This document shows, in pieces, positions 1 through 7,991 of a stretch of DNA of 48,859 nucleotides (the stretch's first letter is position 1; every line of letters begins with the position of its first letter). A model generated the notes under the pieces. That model did not search any database. It was not told the origin of the DNA and was given only the letters and a program-made list of their open reading frames with translations. This stretch comes from Propionibacteriaceae bacterium UBA5174 (lineage in GTDB: Bacteria; Actinomycetota; Actinomycetes; Propionibacteriales; Propionibacteriaceae). The DNA lies in the NCBI GenBank assembly GCA_002413345.1, contig DHWU01000009.1, forward strand, positions 1-48,859, written 5' to 3'. Both the position numbers and the translations under genes were made by a program.

Positions 1-404
1 TCCCCGGCTGTGACGTGCCAGCCAGCAGTTGCGAGGCCCACCACATTGAGCCTTGGTGGAGTGGCGCCCCTACCGCCCTTTCAAATTTGGTGCTTTTGTG
101 TCACCACCACCACGGCCTAGTCGAACCAGCAAAGTACGCCACCCGTGACCAATGGCAAGTACGCCTCGGCACCGATCAACTACCCGAGTTCATCCCACCA
201 ACCAGACTCGACAAAACCCAACAACCAATCCGACACCGAAGACACGGCGGAACCGGCCAAATAGCCGCGCCCGCAGCCGCGAGCACCGCCCCACCACGAC
301 CACCAGACTCCACCGGCCAGGCACCCGACACAGTGAGTCAGACACGAGAAAGACCAACCGACGCCGCAACCCGGCCACGAGGGCGACCAGCCGATGCTGC
401 CTAA
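1..404 (+). CDS. HNH endonuclease, DUF222/13E12 type, C-terminal part (5' end outside window)
   Basis: The reading frame is open from the left edge (first full codon at base 3) to TAA at 402-404, so only the C-terminal end is present. The first residues carry a zinc-binding HNH signature: Cys-x6-Cys, then AHHIEPW, a Gly-Ala-Pro-Thr segment, NLVLLCHHHH. This order is typical of the HNH nuclease module that follows DUF222 in the large 13E12 family of actinobacterial proteins, which are often multicopy. The last 80 residues are Pro/Arg/Thr-rich and look disordered. The family is thought to be nuclease-like but its physiological target is not known. The identity of the HNH module is clear; the DUF222 part is inferred because it lies outside the window. 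Confidence 0.8.
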   Translation, partial: PGCDVPASSCEAHHIEPWWSGAPTALSNLVLLCHHHHGLVEPAKYATRDQWQVRLGTDQLPEFIPPTRLDKTQQPIRHRRHGGTGQIAAPAAASTAPPRPPDSTGQAPDTVSQTRERPTDAATRPRGRPADAA

Positions 405-422
405 ACACCATCGGCTACGTCT

Positions 423-447
423 CCGGGGTACGCCGGGGGCACCCCGG
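423..447. terminator. GC hairpin after HNH gene
   Basis: CCGGGGT (423-429) pairs perfectly with ACCCCGG (441-447) around an 11-nt loop, 19 bp after the HNH stop codon. There is no T-run, as is common for actinobacterial terminators, so the assignment rests on position and stem strength only. The stretch from 448 to 582 holds C-rich short repeats and no convincing gene. Confidence 0.4.
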
Positions 448-582
448 CATTTCGGGCACCCAGCACCCCCAGCACCCCCAACGCCCCTGGCACCAGGTCA
501 GGCAACTACCTAGCGGCCAGGACGTGCGGGGCGCACCCAACCACCCCCGTCCCCCGGCTCACCCGAATGGCAAGATTTGAAC

Positions 583-1113
583 ATGGCTATCCGAGCGGTA
601 TTCATCCGCGCAGTGAACGTTGGCGGCGCCCGGCTGCCAATGGCTGAGCTTCGCGCGCTCGCGGCTGAGCTTGGGGCAACCGATGTGTCCACCTATATCG
701 CGTCAGGAAACCTGCTGTGCGATCCGCCGACCTCCGGCCCACCAGCCGAATTCGATCGCGCACTGGAGCGCGCCATTCAGCAGCGGTTCGGCTTCTTCAG
801 AGAAGTGATCAGCCGCAGCACCAACGAACTCGCCACCGCACTCCAGGCGTATCCCTTCGAAATAGTCAGCCCAAAGCTGAGCTTCATTCACCTACTGACC
901 AGTGAACCGGCACCAGCCAGCGTCCAGGGTCTGGCAAGTCTCGATTTCGGAGAGGACGAGTGGCAACTCATCGGCAACCAAGTGCACCTGCGCTACCAAG
1001 ATGGTGCCGGATCCTCCAAACTCACCGCCGCAGTCCTGGCCCGAAAGCTCGGCGTTCAAGGCACTTCCCGCAATCTTTCGACGTTAGCCAAACTGGTCGA
1101 ACTCGCCCAATAA
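583..1113 (+). CDS. DUF1697 family protein
   Basis: This 176-residue protein begins MAIRAVFIRAVNVGG and contains the DUF1697 hallmarks: an N-terminal strand ending in R-x-VNVGG, an LGATDVSTYIASGNLL segment and a C-terminal KLGVQGTSRNLSTLAKL helix (family usually has TxRNWxT here). The length is normal for the family. The ATG at 583 is preferred over an in-frame TTG at 577, although neither has a clear Shine-Dalgarno sequence. The function of DUF1697 proteins is unknown; they are small cytosolic proteins. It is a single gene between a presumed terminator and the pyr operon. Confidence 0.85.
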   Translation: MAIRAVFIRAVNVGGARLPMAELRALAAELGATDVSTYIASGNLLCDPPTSGPPAEFDRALERAIQQRFGFFREVISRSTNELATALQAYPFEIVSPKLSFIHLLTSEPAPASVQGLASLDFGEDEWQLIGNQVHLRYQDGAGSSKLTAAVLARKLGVQGTSRNLSTLAKLVELAQ

Positions 1114-1181
1114 CACCCACACAGCAGCAATCGTTTCCCAACATCAGAGCCAAGCCAGACCCCCACCTGGGCTCGGTGGGA

Positions 1182-1247
1182 TAGATTGGCCGTTCGAGGC
1201 CTGGCGACATTCGTGCCACCTGAGCCGTCGAGACCGAGGAGCGCTGC
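1182..1247 (+). promoter_or_regulatory. Probable promoter and leader of the pyr operon
   Basis: A TAGATT box at 1182-1187 would start transcription near 1194, giving a leader of about 54 nt. Within it AGG (1197-1199) plus TGGC (1202-1205) can pair with GCCA (1215-1218) plus CCT (1219-1221), leaving two bulged C residues. The GAGGAG ribosome-binding site follows at about 1236-1241. In mycobacteria PyrR represses translation by binding such a leader. No intrinsic attenuator is visible, so translational control is the simpler inference. Confidence 0.4.
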
Positions 1248-1832
1248 GTGGCTGATTCAGCAACCAACACCCCCACATCACAGGTTTCCCGCGTAGTTGC
1301 TGACGATTCCGAAGTTGCCCGCGTCCTGACACGCATGGCCCATCAGATTCTGGAAGCCAACCACGGAGCCGAAAACCTGGTGCTGCTTGGGATACCCACT
1401 CGTGGAGTCCAACTGGCCAAGCGACTGGCCGCCCTGATTGAAAGCATCGAGCAGCATCCGGTCCGCCAAGGCGAGCTCGACATCACCATGTATCGCGACG
1501 ATCTGCGAGCCAACCCCACCCGGAACCCGGCGCGCACTTCGATTCCCGGATCGATCGACAACTCAACTGTGGTCCTAGTCGACGACGTGCTGTTCTCCGC
1601 CCGCACCATCGGCGCCGCCTTCGACGCACTTCGTGACCTTGGCCGACCCAAAGCCGTCCGACTAGCCGTGCTGGTCGACCGCGGACATCATGAACTACCC
1701 GTCGCTGCCGACCACGTCGGACGCACCATCCACACCGCCGCCGACGAACGGGTGGCGGTCTTGGTCACCGAACTGGACGGCCGGGACGCGATCACCATCA
1801 CCCGAACAGCTCAACTCGGAGGCCAAGCCTGA
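1248..1832 (+). CDS. pyrR: Bifunctional pyr operon regulator / uracil phosphoribosyltransferase PyrR
   Basis: The 194-residue protein is the RNA-binding regulator of pyrimidine synthesis, which in most bacteria also converts uracil and PRPP to UMP. The phosphoribosyltransferase PRPP loop reads VVLVDDVLFSARTIGAAF at about residues 105-122. The usual family motif is VDDVLxxGRT, so the conserved glycine is replaced by Ala (SART). The N-terminal RVLTRMAHQILEANHGA and GIPTRGVQLAKRLA segments are typical. A GTG start at 1248 is supported by GAGGAG about 7 nt upstream. The stop codon shares one base with the pyrB start (TGATG), indicating translational coupling. Confidence 0.95.
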   Translation: MADSATNTPTSQVSRVVADDSEVARVLTRMAHQILEANHGAENLVLLGIPTRGVQLAKRLAALIESIEQHPVRQGELDITMYRDDLRANPTRNPARTSIPGSIDNSTVVLVDDVLFSARTIGAAFDALRDLGRPKAVRLAVLVDRGHHELPVAADHVGRTIHTAADERVAVLVTELDGRDAITITRTAQLGGQA

Positions 1833-2770
1833 TGCGCCACCTACTCAGCTGCGCCGACCTTGACCTGGCCACAGCCACGGCGATCCTCGATCTGGCCGAA
1901 GAGATGCAACAAGTGCAGTCTCGTCCGGTAAAGAAGCTACCCGCCCTGCGCGGGCGCACCATCGTCAACATCTTCTTCGAAGACTCCACCCGCACCCGCA
2001 CCAGTTTCGAGATTGCCGGCAAGTGGTTGAGCGCTGACACGATCAACGTTTCAGCCAAGGGATCCTCGGTGTCGAAGGGCGAGTCGCTGCGCGACACCAT
2101 GCTCACCTTGGACGCCATGGGTGTGGACGCCTTCGTAATCCGCCACGGGTCTTCCGGTGCTGCCGCCCAGGTAGCCAGCTGGGTCAAGGCCCAAGTGGTC
2201 AACGCTGGCGATGGCCAACACGAACATCCCACCCAGGCCCTGTTGGACGCTTACACGATGCGCCAGCACTTCCGGCTGATGGGCAACGACGGCTTTGCTG
2301 GCAAGAAGATCGCCATTGTCGGCGACCTGCTGCATTCGCGCGTCGTGCGCTCCAATGTGTTGTTGCAGCAGGTCCTTGGCGGCGAAGTTGTGCTGGTAGC
2401 CCCGCCAACTCTGGTGCCAACCGGGGTGGAAACTTGGGGCTGTGAAGTCACCGGCGATCTGGATTCGGTGATCGAAGAGGCCGACATCGTGATGATGCTG
2501 CGGGTGCAGCGCGAGCGGATGGCTGGCGGATTCTTCCCAACCGAACGCGAATACACCGAAAGTTTCGGCCTCACCCCTGAACGCCTGGCCAAGCTAAAGA
2601 ACAGCGCCGGAATCTGTCACCCCGGCCCAATGAACCGGGGCGTGGAAATCTCCAGTGCGGCCGCCGACGCAGCCAACTCGCTGGTCTTGGATCAGGTCGC
2701 TGCCGGAGTGGCAATCCGAATGAGTGTGCTTTACCACCTACTGGGCTCAAACGAAGGAGCAGCCAAGTGA
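1832..2770 (+). CDS. pyrB: Aspartate carbamoyltransferase catalytic chain
   Basis: PyrB condenses carbamoyl phosphate with L-aspartate to N-carbamoyl-L-aspartate, the first committed step of pyrimidine synthesis. The 312-residue length is standard. The carbamoyl-phosphate site FFEDSTRTRTSFE lies at about residues 49-61, a second loop with KGSSVSKGESLRDT at 76-89, HPTQALLDAYTM at about 131-142, and GPMNRGVEI near 267-275. The ribosome-binding site CGGAGG sits inside the end of pyrR. The stop overlaps the pyrC start by four bases (GTGA). No regulatory chain PyrI is present, as in other actinobacteria. Confidence 0.97.
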   Translation: MRHLLSCADLDLATATAILDLAEEMQQVQSRPVKKLPALRGRTIVNIFFEDSTRTRTSFEIAGKWLSADTINVSAKGSSVSKGESLRDTMLTLDAMGVDAFVIRHGSSGAAAQVASWVKAQVVNAGDGQHEHPTQALLDAYTMRQHFRLMGNDGFAGKKIAIVGDLLHSRVVRSNVLLQQVLGGEVVLVAPPTLVPTGVETWGCEVTGDLDSVIEEADIVMMLRVQRERMAGGFFPTEREYTESFGLTPERLAKLKNSAGICHPGPMNRGVEISSAAADAANSLVLDQVAAGVAIRMSVLYHLLGSNEGAAK

Positions 2771-4038
2771 GCTTGTTGATCACCGGAGCAAAGCTGGCAG
2801 ACGGCACGTCCACTGACCTTTATGTGACCGACAGCGGCGTCCTGGGCGATCCGAGCGACGCTCCGGGCGCGGCGCAACGCATCGACGCCGCGGGCCTGCT
2901 GGCCCTGCCTGGCCTGGTCGACATGCACACCCACCTGCGCCAGCCCGGACGCGAGGACGCCGAGACCGTCGACACCGGCACCGCCGCGGCCGCCCGCGGC
3001 GGCTTCACCTGCGTCCACGCCATGGCCAATCTGACCCCGGTCACTGACACCGCCGAAGCAGCCGAATACGTCCAATCGCTGGGTGAGCGCGACGGCCACT
3101 GCCAGGTGCGAGTGGTCGGCGCAGTCACCAAAGGCCTCGGTGGCAAAGACCTGGCCGAGTTGGGCCGAATGGCCTCCTCAGCTGCCAATGTTCGGGTCTT
3201 TTCCGACGACGGCAAGTGTGTCGACGATTCGCTGGTGATGCGCCGTGCACTCACCTACGTGAAGTCGTTCAACGGCGTAGTCGCCCAGCATTCCCAAGAC
3301 CCTCGACTAGCTGGCCCGGGCGCCTGCTGCCACGAATCGGAATGGTCTGGACGCCTCGGCCTGCCGGGTTGGCCTTCCCAGGCCGAGAGTGTGATCGTGG
3401 CCCGCGACGTCCAACTCGCTGAGCTCACTGATTCCCGGATTCACGTCTGCCACGTCTCCACCGCCGAAAGTGTGGAAGTCATCCGCTGGGCCAAGAAGCG
3501 CGGCATCAAGGTGACTGCCGAGGTCACCCCGCACCATCTGCTGCTCGACACTCCCCTGGTGGCTGGCTACGACACCACTTTCAAGGTGAACCCGCCGCTG
3601 CGCACCAGCGAGCACCTCGAAGCCGTCCGAGAAGCGCTGGCCGATGGCACCATCGACATGATCGGCACCGACCATGCTCCCCACGCCCGCCAAGACAAGG
3701 ACCACCCCTTCGACGTGGCCCTGCCTGGCATGTTGGGCTTGGAACAGGCCCTGGCGGTGGTGCTCGAGGTGATGGTCAACACCGGACGCCTGGATTGGCC
3801 AACCGTTGCCGAACGCATGTCTTACGCCCCTGCCCGGCTCGGCCAAGTTGGCGAACAAGGCCGTGAACTGGTGGTCGGCGAACCAGCGAACCTGGTGTTG
3901 GTGGATCCGAGCGCCCGCGCCACCGTGGATGCCAACCAGTCCCGCTCCCGCTCGCGGAACAATCCGTACCACGGCCGGGAGTTGCCCGATCCGGTGGTCA
4001 CCACGATCTGGCGCGGCAAGGTGACCTACCAGCGCTGA
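2767..4038 (+). CDS. pyrC: Dihydroorotase
   Basis: PyrC catalyses reversible cyclisation of N-carbamoyl-L-aspartate to dihydroorotate in the cytosol. The 423-residue protein is a class I amidohydrolase: metal ligands in DMHTHLRQPG (about residues 51-60), AQHSQD near 176, HVCHVST near 227, and the catalytic Asp in GTDHAPHA near 300; NPPLR precedes it. The GTG start overlaps pyrB by four bases. The operon ends here: carA, carB, pyrD, pyrF and pyrE, often next in actinobacteria, are not in the window. No clear hairpin follows the stop codon. Confidence 0.96.
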   Translation: MSLLITGAKLADGTSTDLYVTDSGVLGDPSDAPGAAQRIDAAGLLALPGLVDMHTHLRQPGREDAETVDTGTAAAARGGFTCVHAMANLTPVTDTAEAAEYVQSLGERDGHCQVRVVGAVTKGLGGKDLAELGRMASSAANVRVFSDDGKCVDDSLVMRRALTYVKSFNGVVAQHSQDPRLAGPGACCHESEWSGRLGLPGWPSQAESVIVARDVQLAELTDSRIHVCHVSTAESVEVIRWAKKRGIKVTAEVTPHHLLLDTPLVAGYDTTFKVNPPLRTSEHLEAVREALADGTIDMIGTDHAPHARQDKDHPFDVALPGMLGLEQALAVVLEVMVNTGRLDWPTVAERMSYAPARLGQVGEQGRELVVGEPANLVLVDPSARATVDANQSRSRSRNNPYHGRELPDPVVTTIWRGKVTYQR

Positions 4039-4070
4039 GCCGAACACCGACAACCTCTGGGGATAACCTC

Positions 4071-4099
4071 TTCGCTGATCCTTGCCAGCTGGCTATGCT
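4071..4099 (+). promoter_or_regulatory. Possible promoter of the LacI-type gene
   Basis: TTCGCT (4071-4076) and TATGCT (4094-4099) are spaced by 17 bp and would place the start of transcription near 4106, about 27 nt before the chosen ATG. The -10 box is good and the -35 box is weak. Confidence 0.35.
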
Positions 4100-4132
4100 C
4101 AACGAATCCCAATGTCTTCGGAAGGCCAGTCG

Positions 4133-5131
4133 ATGGCTTCACCGCAGCGAGCCAGTGTTAAAGACGTTGCCCAATTGGCGGGTGTCTCGGTGGGCACCGT
4201 TTCGAATGTGCTGAACCGGCCGGACGCCGTGTCAGACCAAACCCGCGACAAGGTCATTGCCGCCATGGGCGAGTTGAACTTCTATCGAAATGCGTCAGCC
4301 CGCCAGTTGCGGGCGGGAGTCTCCAGCACCGTCGGAGTGATCGTCCAAGACGTTCGAAATCCGTTCTACACCGAGCTGATCCGCGGCATCGAAGACCGGC
4401 TGGAACTCGATGAGCACACCTTGCTCATCTGCTCCTCCGATGCCAATCCAGATCGCGAAGCCAAAATGCTGCACTTGCTGTGCGAGCAGGGCGTTCGCGG
4501 CGTGCTGATCACTCCCACCGACACCACCAGCGAGCGGATCAACTCCTTGACCGACCTGGGAATCTCGGCGGTCCTGATGGACGCCAACGCCACCGCAGAT
4601 ACTTCGGTGTGGGTCGACAACGTCTTGGGCGGACGCTTGGCGCTGAGCCATCTGCTGTCAATGGGCCACCGCCGAATCGCAATCCTGGCAGCCAAACAAA
4701 CCCACCAGACCACCCGGCAGCGGTGTGCCGGTGCCAGCCAGGCGGTAATCGATGCGGGGCTGGCACCGGCTGAAGTGCTGCAGATCGTGCACCTTGAATC
4801 CACCGACGTCGAGGCTGGCCAAGCAGCGATTGTGGCGCTGTTGGCCGCAGAAAACCCACCGACTGCGGTGTTCGCAATCAACGACTTACTCGCACTGGGC
4901 GTGCTCCGAGCGTTGCGCGAGCGCGACGTCCAGGTGCCCGAAGAGGTGGCGGTAGTGGGCTACGACGATGTGTATTTGGCCGCGGAGTTGATGGTGCCGC
5001 TCACCTCGGTCCGCCAACCAATGCGGGAGCTTGGCTGGGCCGCAGCCGACCTGCTGCTGGCTGGCAACTCACACCCGCCGTTCGTCCCAGAACTGATCGT
5101 GCGGGAATCGTCAAACCACCCCCGCAGGTAG
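4133..5131 (+). CDS. LacI-family transcriptional regulator
   Basis: The 332-residue protein has a LacI helix-turn-helix at about residues 7-50 (SVKDVAQLAGVSVGTVSNVLNR) followed by a periplasmic-binding-like effector domain (VGVIVQDVRNPFYTELIRGI; VAVVGYDDVYLAAELMVPLTSVRQP near the C-terminus). The ATG at 4133 is chosen because GGAAGG lies about 8 nt upstream and it matches the usual distance to the helix-turn-helix; an in-frame TTG at 4082 would add 17 residues. Proteins of this type usually repress sugar or nucleoside genes. No transporter or catabolic operon adjoins it, so its target and ligand cannot be assigned. Confidence 0.93.
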   Translation: MASPQRASVKDVAQLAGVSVGTVSNVLNRPDAVSDQTRDKVIAAMGELNFYRNASARQLRAGVSSTVGVIVQDVRNPFYTELIRGIEDRLELDEHTLLICSSDANPDREAKMLHLLCEQGVRGVLITPTDTTSERINSLTDLGISAVLMDANATADTSVWVDNVLGGRLALSHLLSMGHRRIAILAAKQTHQTTRQRCAGASQAVIDAGLAPAEVLQIVHLESTDVEAGQAAIVALLAAENPPTAVFAINDLLALGVLRALRERDVQVPEEVAVVGYDDVYLAAELMVPLTSVRQPMRELGWAAADLLLAGNSHPPFVPELIVRESSNHPRR

Positions 5132-5189
5132 CCCCGGTCACAAACCGAATGGCGCCCGGACGCGCGGCTGAGCGTGATTGGCAGCTTGC

Positions 5190-6047
5190 CTAAATGCTGA
5201 TCGCCGGCCACACCTGGGTAGCGTCGTGCATGATCTGCGGCAACGGCACCGGGCGTCCAGTCAAGTCACCGCTGACCACCACGGTGCGGGTACGCACCAG
5301 CACCCGGCCATCTAATGGATCCACTACTTCAGCCACAGTGGTCATCGAGGTGCGTCCCACCTTGCCAATCGCAGTACGCACCAAGTACGGCTCGGGACGC
5401 AACAGGATTTGGCCCAGGTAATCAACATCTTGGCGAGCCACCATCCAGATCATGCCCTCGGCGGCAGCAACTTCCATTCGATGTGGGCCATCGGGGTCGG
5501 GGTTCATTCGTACTCGGGCTTCGGCGATGTAGTCGAAGACCCGCACGTTATTCACATGCCCATAGGAATCCAGATCCGACCAGCGCACTTTGAACTCATG
5601 CTCATGCGCCAGCGGGCCAACCTGCCAACTGCCAATCGCCCGCAACGGTTCCAGCGGCACCGACTGCTCGGCGAACCAGGCTCGCTCGGCATCAGTCATC
5701 CGTCGAATCCGGTTAGCCCGGTAGTCAAAGAGGCACATTGTGGTGCGTCCGCGAGCTACCAAGCGTCCGTCCTGAGTCATGGCGTAGGCCACCACGAATC
5801 TGGACGCACCAACCGCCCCCACGGACAGCTCCACCAAGACCGGCTCAGTGCTGAACCCGATCGGGCCGAGGTATTCGATCTGGTGGGCAACCACCATGGT
5901 GCAATCGCCCAGCAGATAGGAGTTGGGGCCCGACTGCAGCCACTCAACCCGGGCCTCCTGCAGATAGTCGGCGATCACCGCATTGTTCACATGGCCCTGG
6001 GCGTCCAGATCAACCCAACGAAGCGGGATTCGGCTGAGGAAAGTCAC
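5190..6047 (-). CDS. Acyl-CoA thioesterase with two hot-dog domains
   Basis: The 285-residue protein contains two 4-hydroxybenzoyl-CoA-thioesterase-like hot-dog folds in tandem. Each begins with the same active-site helix signature: RWVDLDAQGHVNNAVIADYL at residues 10-29 and RWSDLDSYGHVNNVRVFDYI at about 155-174. The Asp before GHVNN in each is the likely catalytic residue. Such enzymes hydrolyse acyl-CoA to free acid and CoA; chain-length preference cannot be read from the sequence. The GTG start overlaps the stop of the upstream acyl-CoA synthetase gene by four bases, so the two opposing activities are made together. Confidence 0.9.
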   Translation of the reverse strand: MTFLSRIPLRWVDLDAQGHVNNAVIADYLQEARVEWLQSGPNSYLLGDCTMVVAHQIEYLGPIGFSTEPVLVELSVGAVGASRFVVAYAMTQDGRLVARGRTTMCLFDYRANRIRRMTDAERAWFAEQSVPLEPLRAIGSWQVGPLAHEHEFKVRWSDLDSYGHVNNVRVFDYIAEARVRMNPDPDGPHRMEVAAAEGMIWMVARQDVDYLGQILLRPEPYLVRTAIGKVGRTSMTTVAEVVDPLDGRVLVRTRTVVVSGDLTGRPVPLPQIMHDATQVWPAISI

Positions 6048-7873
6048 TGCATCGGCACCGGATCGTCGTCGTACATCGATTCGACCAGATCTGCGTACCG
6101 CTCAGTGACGACCTTGCGGCGAATCTTCATGTTGGGAGTCACCCCGCCGTCGTCAACGCTGAATTCGGTTGGCAATACCGCGAACCGCTTGACTGTCTCC
6201 CAGCGTTCCAGCTTGGTATTCGCCGAAGCCATGAACCGTTCCAAGGTCTGACGCAATTCGGGTCGCTGAGTGAGTTCCTCATATGACAACTCGCTCAGGT
6301 CCTTGCGGGCAGCCCACTTGACCAGGTTGTCCCGGTCCATGGTGAGTAGCGCCGAAATGTATTTGCGGCCATCACCTACCGCCACCACCTGCGACACATA
6401 CGGAATTGAGGCGCCGATCACGGCCTCGACCTTCGCCGGAGCGACATATTTGCCGCCCGAGGTCTTCATTAGGTCTTTCTTGCGGTCGGTAATCACCAGG
6501 TAACCGTCGGCATCAAGGACGCCAATGTCGCCGGTGTGGAACCAGCCATCTTTCAACACCTCGGCGGTACGTTCTGGATCGTTGTGATAACCGCGCATCA
6601 CGCCAGGGCCTTTAATCAGCACCTCGCCGTCCTCGGCGATCTTCACTTCGGTGCCAGGCAGCGCCGGACCGACCGTGCCGAGGCGTGGGTTGGCGGGCAC
6701 ATTGAAACAGCTGATTGCGCTGGTTTCGGTCATGCCGTAGCCCTCAACCACGAGCAAACCGGCGGAGTAGAACCAGGCTTGCACCTGTTGGCTGAGCTTG
6801 GCCGAGCCAGAGATGAAGAAGTCGATGTTGCCGCCCATTTTGGCTTTCAGCTTGCTGAATACCAGTTTGTCGGCCAGTGCGTAGGCCGCCTGCATCGGTA
6901 CCGGCATCGGCTGACCTTTGAGCCGGTATTCGCGAGAGTCACGGCCCACCGTGAATGCCCAGCGGGCGATCTTTCCGGTGATCGCGCCTCGGGGCGAGGA
7001 CAGCAACACTGCCGAGCGGACCTTTTCGAAGATCCGGGGCGCACCACACATGAATTCCGGCCGAACTTCGCCCAGACCACTCACGATCTTGTCGACCCGA
7101 CCGTCCACTGCCGAGGAGAAACCGATCGACATCTGAGCCGCGATCAGGGCTTTGCCAAAGACATGCGACAACGGCAGCCAAAGGTATTGGCAGTAGTTGG
7201 AAGGAATGATCTCCATGTCGCGAAGGGTGTTGCCTTCATAAGCCCAACAGCTATGCAGCAGTTCCACGCCCTTGGCGCGTCCGGTGGTGCCGGAGGTGTA
7301 GATCAGCGTGGCCAGGTGATCGCCAGTGGTGGCTTCGATGGCGGCGTCCACTGCGTTGGGCTCGGCGTCGAGCTTGGCCTTGCCCAGGGCAACAAAGTCG
7401 GCCCAACTGAGGACGCGTTCGCCGTCGCCTTCGCCGTCCATCAAGATCACCTTGCGAATCGCGGCAGCAACGTCTGGGTCAGAATCCAGCTTGGCCAGTT
7501 GCGCGGCATTCTCAGCGATCATCAGCACCGATCCGGAGTCGGCCACGATGTACTCGAAGTCGGTTGCGGAAGTATTGGGATAAATGGTGGTGGTGGCCCC
7601 GCCAGCGCAGTTGATGGCCAGATCGGAAAGCACCCATTCGATTCTGGTCCCGGCCACGATGGTGACTCGGTCTTCGCTGTGCAGGTCGAGGGCCAGCAGG
7701 GCCGCAGCCAGCAGGTCCACCTGTTGCCTGGTTTGGGCCCAGTCAAGAGAAACCCAGTTGTCGTTGTCATCGCGGTAACGGAAGGCCTCGCCAGCCGGGG
7801 TTGCCGAGGCTCGCCAGCGCAACATTGCGCCGACGGTACTTGGGCCCTTACCGCTCTCGGTTTCACTCATCAC
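6044..7873 (-). CDS. Long-chain fatty-acid-CoA ligase (AMP-forming)
   Basis: This 609-residue adenylate-forming enzyme activates fatty acids to acyl-CoA via acyl-AMP. The P-loop LIYTSGTTGRAKGVEL lies at about residues 191-206, the A5 motif GYGMTETSA near 380, the hinge region WFHTGDIGVLDADGYLVITD with RKKDLMKTSGGKYVAP at about 445-480, and the C-terminal lysine region VTPNMKIRRKVV near 583. Length and motifs match the FadD15-like long-chain group. The GTG at 7873 has AGGGGAG about 8 nt upstream; an ATG directly follows it. The gene is divergent from the FAD/Fe-S oxidoreductase and overlaps the thioesterase by four bases. Confidence 0.93.
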   Translation of the reverse strand: MMSETESGKGPSTVGAMLRWRASATPAGEAFRYRDDNDNWVSLDWAQTRQQVDLLAAALLALDLHSEDRVTIVAGTRIEWVLSDLAINCAGGATTTIYPNTSATDFEYIVADSGSVLMIAENAAQLAKLDSDPDVAAAIRKVILMDGEGDGERVLSWADFVALGKAKLDAEPNAVDAAIEATTGDHLATLIYTSGTTGRAKGVELLHSCWAYEGNTLRDMEIIPSNYCQYLWLPLSHVFGKALIAAQMSIGFSSAVDGRVDKIVSGLGEVRPEFMCGAPRIFEKVRSAVLLSSPRGAITGKIARWAFTVGRDSREYRLKGQPMPVPMQAAYALADKLVFSKLKAKMGGNIDFFISGSAKLSQQVQAWFYSAGLLVVEGYGMTETSAISCFNVPANPRLGTVGPALPGTEVKIAEDGEVLIKGPGVMRGYHNDPERTAEVLKDGWFHTGDIGVLDADGYLVITDRKKDLMKTSGGKYVAPAKVEAVIGASIPYVSQVVAVGDGRKYISALLTMDRDNLVKWAARKDLSELSYEELTQRPELRQTLERFMASANTKLERWETVKRFAVLPTEFSVDDGGVTPNMKIRRKVVTERYADLVESMYDDDPVPMQ

Positions 7874-7991
7874 TACGTGTTCTCTCCCCTAGGCTCCTGA
7901 GCTGAGCGCGAGAGCAGTCTAGAACCGCAAAGCCCAAACTATGACCACGCAGCGCTGCTCCAGCGCAAGCCAGCAGCGGTCTTGACCCGCA

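Noticed and set aside
1172..1238. CTCGGT (1172-1177) pairing with ACCGAG (1233-1238) to mask the pyrR ribosome-binding site
   Set aside because: The probable -10 box at 1182-1187 places the first strand outside the transcript.
3307..4053. 248-codon minus-strand frame opposite pyrC
   Set aside because: Shadow of the dihydroorotase gene with no recognisable domain.
6536..7900. 454-codon open frame on the plus strand opposite the acyl-CoA synthetase
   Set aside because: It is the antisense shadow of a well-conserved enzyme gene; the product is His/Gly/Gln-rich with no domain, and such frames are common in high-GC DNA.
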